From: Tricholoma matsutake | Lineage: Eukaryota; Basidiomycota; Agaricomycetes; Agaricales; Tricholomataceae | NCBI GenBank assembly: GCA_026075535.2 | Contig: AP026543.1 | Coordinates: 8,618,001-8,682,000, forward strand | DNA: 64,000 nt | Direction: 5' to 3' | Shown here: positions 35,823-45,094 of the stretch, one piece after another | Layout of the letters: each line of letters starts with the position of its first letter | Position numbering within the stretch: position 1 is the stretch's first letter | Made by a program: the position numbers and the translations under genes | Notes under the pieces: model-generated | What the model was told of the DNA's origin: nothing | The model's database searches: none | Seen by the model: the letters and a program-made list of their open reading frames with translations, nothing else

Positions 35823-37323
35823 AAAGGGGTCTGTTGAGTGGAAGCATGGATGTGGTTATTGTATCCAAACTTGGCCAAGGGGAGAAGATCATCCCAATTG
35901 TCCTGGTGCTCATTGACAAAGATGCAGATGTACTACTCCAGTTCCTGGTTGACTTGCTCAGTCTGGCCATCAGTTTGCGGGTGATAGGCAGTTGAAGCAA
36001 GGAGTTTGATCCCCAGAAGTTGGTACAGCTCACGAGTGAACTCTGCCACAAACTGAGGGCCACAGTCAGAAAGGAAGGCACCAGGCAGTCCATGTAATTT
36101 CCACACATGGTGGAGATAGAGTTGGGCAGCACCCAGGGCACTGACAGTGGTGTGAGTGGGGATAAAGTGAGTGCATCTCCCCACTGAATCAACTGTGCAC
36201 ATCACTGCATCAAACCCATTTGACTCTGGCAACTCCACCACAAAGTCGACACTGACAACATCCCAATGACTCTCTGGAACAGGAAGAGGGTGTAGCTTGC
36301 CAATGGGTTTGCGACAAGGAATCTTGGTGCATAAGCAAAGGTCACAAGTATGACAATACTGACCAATGAGCTGTGACATTTGTGGTCACCAATAATTCCA
36401 TGAGGTGAGCTCCAAGGTCTTCCAGCATCCAGGATGACTGGCAATCTGTGAGTCATGGTGTTGGGATATGATGTGCCGGCGAAGGTCTGGGTCATTGGGA
36501 ACATAGATGCAATCCCTGAAATACAACAAGTCTTCCTTTTCAGCCCACTCTGCCACGTGCAAGGAAAGGGTGGATCCCTTCCTCTGTTCCTTAACAGCTC
36601 AGGCAACAACATCCTCGTGTAAACCACTATGGTTTGTGCAACAAATGTCATGCAAGATGTCCTGCTCCTTGCCCTGGGGTGCAATGCCTTCCAGTGCTTG
36701 AATGGTGAACAGGTCTGGCTGCAACAACACAATGTTTTGATTGTCATCGCTGCCATCCCCATGGTCTGCATGTCGGGAGAGGGCATCAGTCTTCCCCATG
36801 CTGCAACCTGGATGGTGATGCAAGGAGAAGTTGAATCTGGATAGATACAGGGACCAATGAGCTTGACAGCGATTCAATTTCTTGGCCATCATAAAGTACT
36901 TGAGATTCTTGTGATCCATCCAAATTTCCACCTTGTGTTGGGCACCCTCAAGGAAGTGTCACCACTCCTTGAGTGCATGCATTATCACCAACATCTCCTT
37001 GTCATGGATCTCATAGTTTTGCTCTACAGCACTAAGGCTTTTGGAGTAGAACACAACAGGATGCCACTTCTGGTCCTCCAGAGACTGCTGAGACAACATG
37101 GTGCCCATTGCAAAGTCAGAACTGTTAGCTTCTACACAAAAAGGGTGTGAATCATCAGCAAAGGTAAGAATGGGAGCAGAGGTGACCATCTCCTTAAGCT
37201 TTTTGAATGCCTCCTGTTGTGCATTATTCCACCTCCATGCCTCCTTTCCTGTCAAGTCAAACAGTGGTCGTGCATGATGTCTTGATAAAATGCCAATAGA
37301 AATTGATGAAGCCCAGGAAAGAC
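35822..37323 (-). pseudogene. Old gypsy A copy: RNase H and integrase part
   Basis: Minus-strand frames match family A pol: LFDLTGKEAWRWNNAQQEAF, FCVEANSSDFAMG, YEIHDKEMLVIMHALKEW, WMDHKNLKYFMMAKKLN, the integrase segments CHTCDLCLCTKIPCRKPIG, VVSVDFVVELPESNG and STAYHPQTDGQTEQVNQELE. Many Arg codons of the intact copy are Cys, His, Gln or stop here, the pattern expected from CpG loss. Homology ends at 35822 with STQQTPF. Confidence 0.88.
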
Positions 37324-38993
37324 TAGTGTTCAAGGGTCCAGTCCATAAGACTGGAAAAAGACCAGACCCTTAACCAAACTTAACCGCAAGAGACTGAACT
37401 GTTGGTTGTGGTTGACCCCATATGGGAGTCGGTTCGGTTGTCAGTTGATCAGTTTTGAAAAAAATCACAAAACCAATAGAAAACCAGTTGAAACCGGTCT
37501 TTCACACCTGTTTATACTGCTAGATATATAGTATTATTCAAGTACAAAATACAGAAATAAGTATATAAAAGTATATAAAAGAACAAAATATAAATACTAC
37601 TATTACTATTTGTACTATACTTACATGAAGTGGGACAAGACCAGGGGAAAAGGAGTCGTTTGGCAGGTACTTATATACCCTGTGGCCATGCATGGACCAT
37701 GCGGTCATGTGCTCCTGAAAAAAAAGAAAAGTGGCACCATTGCCAGATGACTCCCACAATGACAAATGACTCCCATGAATCCAGTCCCACGTCCACCACC
37801 ACCATAAACACATGCACACCGCCTGCCCCAAAAGCACCGCCAATGAACAATTCAGAACAAATGCAAAGCAGACAGCCCAAACAATGCTAGTTGTCATTTG
37901 GGCTGTTGAGTATGTTTTTTTTTGTTTAATCTTATTTCTTTTACTAACAATTCTTTTCTTAGTTTCTTATATTTTGCTAACGATGTCGCCTAGCCACCAT
38001 ACAACGCACCTGGACCCGCGCCATCATACCCTACCCATGCCCTACATCACCATGGGTGGCAACGGGTACCACCACATCCAGACAGCCCAAACAATGACTA
38101 GCATTGTTTGGGCCATCAGGTATGTTTTGTTTTTGTTTAATCTTATTACTTTTACTAATGACATCGCCTAGCCACCATGCAATGCACCTGGGCCCTTGCT
38201 GTACCCCCCCCCCCCATGCCCTACATCACCACTGCGAGCCTCTGCTTGCAGAGTGGCAATGGGTACCACCACATCCAGACAGCCCAAATGACGACTATTG
38301 TTGTTTGGGCTGTTGGGTATGTTTTTTTTTGTTTTAATCTTATTACTTTTACTAACAATGTCACCTAGCCACCATGCAACACACCTGGGCCCTCGATGTA
38401 CCCCACCCATGCCCTACATCACTGCTGCGAGCCTCTGCTCACAGGGTGGCAATGGGTACCACCACTTCCAGACAGCAACAGCAACAGGAGCCAGGGATGA
38501 CAGCTGACACCACGTCACAGCACCACCAACCCGCTTACAAGCCACTGCTTGTAGGGGGTAGTGGAGGTGCCAATGATGAACAACAATGCACACAGGGGCA
38601 GACAAACAACAGGGAGCAGAAAATGGACAACAACAAGAACAGGGGAGGTGGCAACACGCGACGGGGAGGAGACAACAAACGACAACCACTCTCGACCCCC
38701 CACCCTCACTACAAATGCGAGACGGTGGGCTATTTTATTATTATCTTGTTCTTCTTCATTTTCTTTCTGTCTTTTAGCAACACCGCTGTGAGCAACTGCT
38801 TGCAGGGTGTAAATATAATTAATTTTATCTATGATATATTATAATTTAGTTAGACTCGTAAAAACAGCATGAAGACCAGTTAAAACTGGTCTTTTGGGGT
38901 CAACTAAACTGAATAGGACTGGTCCTATTCAGTTCAGTTGCGGTCCATCTAATCTGGGCATCGATTTGGACCAAACCAGACCCTTAAACACTA
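37324..38993. mobile_element. Non-autonomous hAT-type element, 1,670 bp, with internal tandem repeats
   Basis: Ends TAGTGTTCAAGGGTC and inverted TAGTGTTTAAGGGTC, flanked by perfect 8-bp duplications GGAAAGAC (37316-37323 and 38994-39001). It interrupts the RT region of the old gypsy A copy, whose sequence continues on both sides (GCTTCATCAATTT on the left, CACCTCTTTCTTG on the right). No transposase is visible. A conserved block with TATATA and GACCATGCGGTCATG near 37670-37715 recurs in the copies near 50680 and 54220. Confidence 0.9.
37885..38470. repeat. Tandem repeats of about 190 bp inside the hAT element
   Basis: Roughly three units. Each has an inverted repeat built on GCCCAAA(C/T)...TTTGGGC, then an intron-like segment (GGTATGTTTT, TACTAAC, GCCTAG), then CCACCATGCAACGCACCTGGG and CCCATGCCCTACATCAC. 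The best hairpin, at 38085-38113, has a perfect 12-bp stem (GCCCAAACAATG) and a 5-base loop. Confidence 0.75.
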
Positions 38994-39042
38994 GGAAAGA
39001 CTGCACCTCTTTCTTGTTTGTGGGCATTGGCCAAGCTGTGAC

Positions 39043-39468
39043 TGTAAGGGGACTAAGGGGGTGCCCTGTGTGTTTTTCCTATTTTTTATGTTCGTCCCAT
39101 ATTTTTCCCCACCTCATTTCCTTCTATTCTTCATTTTCTATGATTTTTCCGGATTTTATTACTAATTTTCCCTTGCTATCATGTTTGTATATGTTGACAC
39201 TTTTATATTTAGAGGCGGAGTACCCCTTCCGACACATACCCCTTGGTATGATGTCATTCGGCGGCCTTGATCCGCCTATCTCCGCCTTTTTCTATTTTTA
39301 GGTTATATTTGATTTTTGTCGTCTTCACATATACTGGGCATCAGCAAGGGGATCCTTAGAGTTTTCTCTTCGGATTTCCCTTTGCTAGGTGCGCCCCCAA
39401 TGCCTGTATTATGTAGTATAATTTTAACTTCGGATTTCCCTTTGCTAGAGGCTTAGGTTGCCCTTATA
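39043..39468 (+). repeat. 5' LTR of the young gypsy A element
   Basis: 426 bp, TGTAAGGGG to CCCTTATA. CATATACT at 39328-39335 lies about 25-30 bp before the presumed transcript start at about 39357. CGGATTTCCCTTTGCTAG occurs twice in the U5 part. Confidence 0.93.
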
Positions 39469-39470
39469 GT

Positions 39471-39487
39471 AGAAAACTCTCCCCTAA
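39471..39487 (+). promoter_or_regulatory. Putative self-primer binding site of gypsy A
   Basis: AGAAAACTCT (39471-39480), two bases after the LTR, is the exact complement of AGAGTTTTCT at 39358-39367 in the LTR. A following CTAAGG can pair with CCTTAG just before it, leaving a small bulge. This resembles the self-primed Tf1/sushi arrangement, where the transcript 5' end pairs with the primer site. I did not see an obvious tRNA 3'-end complement. Confidence 0.6.
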
Positions 39488-39634
39488 GGCCCGAAAATCG
39501 CGAACGCGCTGCCCAAAATAGGCAGGTACGGACTGGACGACGCTTCCCAAAGCTCCACAGAGTCCCTACACACCGCTCCAGATACTCTCGCCTTTATTGC
39601 GCCGCCATTTTCGCCAAACGCGCTCCCTAGCGAC

Positions 39635-40753
39635 ATGGACGCATCAGAACGCTTCGACGCGCTTGAAAGCGACGTTTCCGGAATGCGCGCGCAAATCGAC
39701 TCGCTTAAATCTACGATTGAAAACTTCGTTAGGACCCTCCAGGCTAACCCTACGACTAATAGTTCCCCCTTCACGACTCCAAGCGCACCCAACAATGATG
39801 TTTTGCCAAACGCGTCCACTAAGGAACGTGCCCAGATCAAACCGTCCCCCCCCGCCGAATTTAATGGTGCACGTGCGCAGGGACGTGCATTCCTTAATTC
39901 CTGTGAGTTATACATTAGTCTCCAGTCGCATCAATTCGTCGATGAGGCTGCAAAAATTTATTGGGCCTTCACATACATGAAATCTGAACGCGCCTATCTC
40001 TATGTGGACCGTATCCTACGTCAAACTAAAGAACTCGGTTCTCTACCTTTCTCCACTTGGGGTGACTTTCGAGCTGAGTTCGTACGCCACTTCTGCCCCC
40101 TCAATGAACGCCACCGAGCAGTGACACGACTTGAGTCATCCACTTACCACCAGGGACGTCGATCCGTGGACGACTATATTGATGAGTTCAAGGATTTGGT
40201 GGACATGGCAGGGTATGGGAGTGGGTTACCAGTGGTGGTGAAGTTCCGACGGGGGCTCAACCGAGAAATTCAGGACCAGATTGCACAGATGTTGGAAGGG
40301 CGCCCAGCGGACGATGATATCCTTGCTTGGTATGAAGCTGCTTCACTCTGTGACGAGAACCGACTCACAAATGCGGCCTTTAATGCTGCATTCCGTGCTC
40401 CAACTACCACTCATACACCCTACACCTTCAATCGAAGCCTCCCCCGCCCTAACCCCATTCCTGCTCGTCAAACTCCCACACCAGCCGTCAATATCCCAGT
40501 ACCAATGGATGTTGATGCAGCCCGCAGCCGTGCACGTAAGTTGGATCTCTGCTACCGTTGTGGGGAACCTGGACACAGGGCTGGAGCGTGTCCCCATCGT
40601 CAGGATATCCGCATGCTCACCCCCGAGGGACGAGACGAACTCCTGCAAGATCTGTTGGCACTTGTAGATGTTGAGGAAGCGAAGGATCAAGTTGCAGAGG
40701 AGGTTAAGCTGGAAGTTGTAGAGGAGCAGGATTTTCCTATTCGCAGCGAGTGA
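39635..40753 (+). CDS. gag: Gag of the young gypsy A element
   Basis: Structural capsid/nucleocapsid protein of 372 residues. Starts MDASERFDALESDV with a coiled-coil-like N-terminus, then a capsid core (PPAEFNGARAQGRAFLNSC, YWAFTYMKSERAYLYVDR, YHQGRRSVDDYIDEF, EIQDQIAQMLEGRP) and one CCHC knuckle, LCYRCGEPGHRAGACPHR (about residues 308-325). The C-terminus is acidic. Pol is in the -1 frame and open from 40708, so the two overlap by 46 nt. Confidence 0.92.
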   Translation: MDASERFDALESDVSGMRAQIDSLKSTIENFVRTLQANPTTNSSPFTTPSAPNNDVLPNASTKERAQIKPSPPAEFNGARAQGRAFLNSCELYISLQSHQFVDEAAKIYWAFTYMKSERAYLYVDRILRQTKELGSLPFSTWGDFRAEFVRHFCPLNERHRAVTRLESSTYHQGRRSVDDYIDEFKDLVDMAGYGSGLPVVVKFRRGLNREIQDQIAQMLEGRPADDDILAWYEAASLCDENRLTNAAFNAAFRAPTTTHTPYTFNRSLPRPNPIPARQTPTPAVNIPVPMDVDAARSRARKLDLCYRCGEPGHRAGACPHRQDIRMLTPEGRDELLQDLLALVDVEEAKDQVAEEVKLEVVEEQDFPIRSE

Positions 40754-43700
40754 ATCGTACGCCCTCACTGCCTGTCCATAACCGCTTTGAAGTCTTGTCA
40801 GTTGAATCCCTGGAGAATGAATCCATTTCTGTGACTGCTCCCCTCTCTGACCCTTCGAAGTTGGCTAAAGACGTACCTGCTCTCCCCATCTCTCCTTCTA
40901 CTCCACGTCCCAAAATTAAATCATGGGAGCGTAAACTACCACGCAAGTATATTGTGGCATCCACTCCCTCTGCACATTCCTTAAACCTAGCCATCGAACT
41001 GCAGACGACCGACACTGGACAGATACTCGGTGTCTCTGCGCTCCTGGACTCTGGTGCGACTGGTCTCTTCATCGATTCCCATCTGGTACAACAACATCGT
41101 CTAAATACTCGCTCACTCTCACGTCCGATACCTGTATATAACGTGGATGGATCCCCAAATGAAGCTGGTGCCATCCGAGAGGTTGCAGACCTGGTTCTCC
41201 GTTACAAAGATCATAGTGAGCGTGCCCTTTTTGCTGTCACTCAATTAGGAAAGCAAAAGGCGATTTTGGGATATCCATGGCTTCGAGACCATAACCCAGA
41301 GGTCGACTGGCGCACCGGGGAGGTTACCATGAGCCGATGTCCATCCCGCTGTCGGACGTGTTTCACAGAAGCCAGGCAAGAACGTCGTGGACAGAAGGCG
41401 GCAATACGACGAACTCAGAAGTGTCGTGCTGGACCCCTGCCTATACCTGAAGTGGAATTGGAAGGGGTTCCTGATCTAATGCCGGACTCGGATGATGATG
41501 ATGAGGACCCAGAGGAAGTGGAGGAGGGTGATCGGATCTTCTACACTGCGATTCGCTCATCGCATGAGGTGTGTGCCACATCGAACATATCCCAACGCCT
41601 CGCCGAGGCCTTCCACAAAAACAACGCTGCTAAATCCTCTACTAACTCCTTACTCCCTCATCTCCATGAGTTTGAAGACGTGTTCTCCAAGGAGTCATTC
41701 GACTCTCTTCCTGCGCGTAAGCCATGGGATCACGCGATCGAACTCACCCCCGGCGCAACCCCTTCATCCTGCAAGGTCTATCCTCTCTCTCCGGAGGAAC
41801 AACGGCAGCTTGACCAGTTCATCGACGAGCACCTGGCCTCTGGACGTATTCGACCATCGAAGTCACCCATGGCCTCTCCCTTTTTCTTTGTCAAGAAGAA
41901 GGATGGCTCACTTCGACCGGTTCAAGACTACAGAAGACTCAACAACATCACGGTCAAAAATCGCTACCCACTACCCCTCATCTCCGAACTCGTAAACCAA
42001 CTCCGTGGAGCCCGATACTTCACCAAGCTCGATGTCCGTTGGGGCTATAATAATGTGAGGATAAAGGAGGGAGATGAGTGGAAGGCAGCCTTTCGTACCA
42101 ACCGTGGTCTTTTTGAACCGCTTGTCATGTTCTTTGGCCTTACTAATAGCCCTGCCACCTTTCAGACCATGATGAACGACATCTTCCATGACCTCATCCT
42201 CGAAGGCGTTGTCTGCATCTATCTCGACGACATCCTCATCTTCACTCGCACGGTTGAAGAGCACCGTCGCATCACGCGCCTCGTCCTAGAGCGACTTCGA
42301 CGGTACAAACTCTACCTTCGTCAGGACAAATGCGAGTTCGAAAGGACCAAGATCGAGTACCTCGGCCTGATTATCTCGGAGGGTCAAGTGGAGATGGATC
42401 CTATCAAGGTAAATGGGGTCACAGCTTGGCCTACGCCCACGAACAAGAAGGAGGTGCAGTCTTTCCTGGGCTTCATCAATTTTTATCGGCGTTTCATCAA
42501 GGATTTCTCACATCATGCACGACCGCTGTTCGACTTGACAGGAAAGGAGGCATGGAGGTGGGATAATGCACAACAGGAGGCGTTCGAAAAGCTTAAGGAG
42601 ATGGTCACTTCCGCTCCGATCCTTACCTTTGCTGACGATTCGCGTCCTTTTCGTGTAGAAGCCGACAGTTCTGACTTTGCGACGGGCGCTGTGTTGTCTC
42701 AGCAGTCTCCGGAGGACCAGAAGTGGCATCCTGTTGCGTTCTACTCCAAAAGCCTTAGTGCTGTAGAGAGAAACTACGAGATCCATGACAAGGAGATGTT
42801 GGCGATAATGCGTGCGCTTGAGGAGTGGCGACACTTCCTCGAGGGTGCCCAACACAAGGTGGAAATTTGGACGGATCACAAGAACCTCGAGTACTTCATG
42901 ACGGCCAAGAAATTGAACCGTCGTCAAGCTCGTTGGTCCCTGTATCTATCTAGATTCGACTTCTCCTTGCACCACCGTCCGGGTCGCAGCATGGGGAAGA
43001 CCGATGCCCTATCCCGACGTGCAGACCATGGGGATGGCAGCGGTGACAACCAAAACATTGTGCTGTTGCAGCCAGACCTGTTCACCATTCGGGCACTGGA
43101 AGGCATCGTACCCCAGGGCGAGGAGCGGGACATTCTACGTGACATTCGTCGCGCAAACCGTAGCGGTTTACATGAGGATGTTGTCGCCCGAGCTGTTAAA
43201 GAACTGAGGAAGGGATCGACCCTTTCCTTACGTGCGGCAGAGTGGGCTGAAAAGGAGGACTTGTTGTATTTCAGGGATCGCATCTATGTTCCCAATGACC
43301 CCGACCTTCGCCGGCGCATCATATCCCAACACCATGACTCACAGATTGCTGGCCACCCCGGACGCTGGAAGACCTTGGAGCTCACCTCACGGAACTATTG
43401 GTGGCCACAAATGTCACGGCTCATTGGTCAGTATTGTCGCACTTGTGACCTTTGCTTACGCACCAAGGTCCCTCGTCGCAAGCCTATTGGTGAGCTACAC
43501 CCTCTTCCTGTTCCAGAGAGTCGTTGGGATGTCGTCAGCGTCGACTTTGTGGTGGAATTGCCAGAGTCAAACGGGTTTGATGCGGTGATGTGCACAGTTG
43601 ACTCAGTGGGAAAACGCGCTCACTTCATTCCCACTCACACCACTGTCAGTGCCCTAGGTGCCGCTCGACTCTACCTCCACCACGTGTGGAAGTTACATGG

Positions 43701-44652
43701 ACTTCCTGGTGCCTTCCTCTCGGATCGTGGCCCTCAGTTCATGGCAGAGTTCACTCGTGAGCTGTACCGACTCCTGGGGATCAAACTCCTCGCTTCAACT
43801 GCTTATCACCCACAAACTGATGGCCAGACGGAGCGAGTCAACCAGGAACTGGAGCAGTACATCCGCCTCTTTGTCAATGAACGCCAGGACGATTGGGATG
43901 ATCTCCTTCCTTTGGCCGAGTTCGGATACAACAACCATGTCCATGCTTCCACTCAACAGACCCCTTTCCTCTTAGACACTGGACGACATCCACGTATGGG
44001 ATTTGAACCTCGCCAAACTCCCTCACACATCGAGACAGTGAATGAGTTCACAGAACGCATGAGGGATAGCTTGGAGGAGGCAAGGGCAGCCTTAGCAAAG
44101 GCGAAGGACGACATGGCGCGATTTTACAACCAGCGCCACTCCCCAACCCCTCAGTACAAGGTTGGTGATCGAGTTTATCTTGACTCCAGTGACATCTCCA
44201 CTACACGTCCATCCAAGAAACTCGCTCATCGCTTCTTGGGACCTTTCCCCATTGTCAAGTGCGTTGGAACACATGCCTATCGTCTACGCCTCCCAGCCTC
44301 CATGTCCAGACTCCATCCCGTCTTCCATGTCGTCAAATTGCTTCCAGCTCCCCCAGATCCATTCCCGGGACGCCATTCACACCCACCACCACCACCTACA
44401 GTGATCGAGGGAGAACCCCAATATGAAGTGGAGTCAATCTTGGACAGCCGTTTGCGTCGAGGAAAACTCCAGTATTTGGTACATTGGAAGGGTTATGGGT
44501 ATGAGGAGAACTCATGGGTCGAAGAGTCTGACGTAAATGCCCCTCGGTTAATCAAGGAATTCCACCGACGGCACACTGCTGCACCGCGTCGCATTCAAGT
44601 CACGGACTTTGGTCGTATACGATTTCGAATGCATCGGGGCGATGCATCTTAG
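40708..44652 (+). CDS. pol: Pol of the young gypsy A element (protease, RT, RNase H, integrase, chromodomain)
   Basis: About 1,300 residues without a stop. Protease LLDSGATGLFID near residue 98. [35 protein letters not shown] (catalytic Asp), CIYLDDILIFT (YLDD pair, about 42215-42245). RNase H: VEADSSDFATGAVL, NYEIHDKEMLAIMRALEEW, WTDHKNLEYF. Integrase: HHDSQIAGHPG with CRTCDLC zinc ligands, then DVVSVDFVVELP, LSDRGPQF and TAYHPQTDGQTERVNQELE for the DDE triad. A C-terminal chromodomain (YLVHWKGYGYEENSWVEESD) would direct integration to modified chromatin. No ATG sits near the frame start (first open codon 40708, GTG at 40750), so expression probably needs -1 frameshifting or reinitiation near the gag stop. 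Confidence 0.93.
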   Translation, partial: AGSCRGAGFSYSQRVNRTPSLPVHNRFEVLSVESLENESISVTAPLSDPSKLAKDVPALPISPSTPRPKIKSWERKLPRKYIVASTPSAHSLNLAIELQTTDTGQILGVSALLDSGATGLFIDSHLVQQHRLNTRSLSRPIPVYNVDGSPNEAGAIREVADLVLRYKDHSERALFAVTQLGKQKAILGYPWLRDHNPEVDWRTGEVTMSRCPSRCRTCFTEARQERRGQKAAIRRTQKCRAGPLPIPEVELEGVPDLMPDSDDDDEDPEEVEEGDRIFYTAIRSSHEVCATSNISQRLAEAFHKNNAAKSSTNSLLPHLHEFEDVFSKESFDSLPARKPWDHAIELTPGATPSSCKVYPLSPEEQRQLDQFIDEHLASGRIRPSKSPMASPFFFVKKKDGSLRPVQDYRRLNNITVKNRYPLPLISELVNQLRGARYFTKLDVRWGYNNVRIKEGDEWKAAFRTNRGLFEPLVMFFGLTNSPATFQTMMNDIFHDLILEGVVCIYLDDILIFTRTVEEHRRITRLVLERLRRYKLYLRQDKCEFERTKIEYLGLIISEGQVEMDPIKVNGVTAWPTPTNKKEVQSFLGFINFYRRFIKDFSHHARPLFDLTGKEAWRWDNAQQEAFEKLKEMVTSAPILTFADDSRPFRVEADSSDFATGAVLSQQSPEDQKWHPVAFYSKSLSAVERNYEIHDKEMLAIMRALEEWRHFLEGAQHKVEIWTDHKNLEYFMTAKKLNRRQARWSLYLSRFDFSLHHRPGRSMGKTDALSRRADHGDGSGDNQNIVLLQPDLFTIRALEGIVPQGEERDILRDIRRANRSGLHEDVVARAVKELRKGSTLSLRAAEWAEKEDLLYFRDRIYVPNDPDLRRRIISQHHDSQIAGHPGRWKTLELTSRNYWWPQMSRLIGQYCRTCDLCLRTKVPRRKPIGELHPLPVPESRWDVVSVDFVVELPESNGFDAVMCTVDSVGKRAHFIPTHTTVSALGAARLYLHHVWKLHGLPGAFLSDRGPQFMAEFTRELYRLLGIKLLASTAYHPQTDGQTERVNQELEQYIRLFVNERQDDWDDLLPLAEFGYNNHVHASTQQTPFLLDTGRHPRMGFEPRQTPSHIETVNEFTERMRDSLEEARAALAKAKDDMARFYNQRHSPTPQYKVGDRVYLDSSDISTTRPSKKLAHRFLGPFPIVKCVGTHAYRLRLPASMSRLHPVFHVVKLLPAPPDPFPGRHSHPPPPPTVIEGEPQYEVESILDSRLRRGKLQYLVHWKGYGYEENSWVEESDVNAPRLIKEFHRRHTAAPRRIQVTDFGRIRFRMHRGDAS

Positions 44653-44663
44653 AGAGGGGGTGA

Positions 44664-45089
44664 TGTAAGGGGACTAAGGGGGTGCCCTGTGTGTTTTTCC
44701 TATTTTTTATGTTCGTCCCATATTTTTCCCCACCTCATTTCCTTCTATTCTTCATTTTCTATGATTTTTCCGGATTTTATTACTAATTTTCCCTTGCTAT
44801 CATGTTTGTATATGTTGACACTTTTATATTTAGAGGCGGAGTACCCCTTCCGACACATACCCCTTGGTATGATGTCATTCGGCGGCCTTGATCCGCCTAT
44901 CTCCGCCTTTTTCTATTTTTAGGTTATATTTGATTTTTGTCGTCTTCACATATACTGGGCATCAGCAAGGGGATCCTTAGAGTTTTCTCTTCGGATTTCC
45001 CTTTGCTAGGTGCGCCCCCAATGCCTGTATTATGTAGTATAATTTTAACTTCGGATTTCCCTTTGCTAGAGGCTTAGGTTGCCCTTATA
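44664..45089 (+). repeat. 3' LTR of the young gypsy A element
   Basis: 426 bp, by eye identical to 39043-39468. Preceded by the short purine tract AGAGAGGGGG. Confidence 0.93.
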
Positions 45090-45094
45090 GTGAC

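Larger units (their letters stand above)
39043..45089 (+). mobile_element. Young, apparently intact gypsy family A retrotransposon
   Basis: 6,047 bp with 426-bp LTRs that look identical and a perfect 5-bp duplication GTGAC (39038-39042 and 45090-45094). Both ORFs are open. It is inserted, in opposite orientation, in an older copy of its own family; the old RT sequence continues on both sides (GGGGTCACAGCTTGG). CpG is frequent, unlike in the surrounding old copy. It belongs to the chromodomain-bearing Ty3/gypsy group and is a candidate for a currently active element. Confidence 0.95.

Noticed and set aside
37630..37890. Coding exon inside the hAT element
   Set aside because: Frames are short, unrelated to any transposase, and the region recurs in other hAT copies as non-coding sequence.
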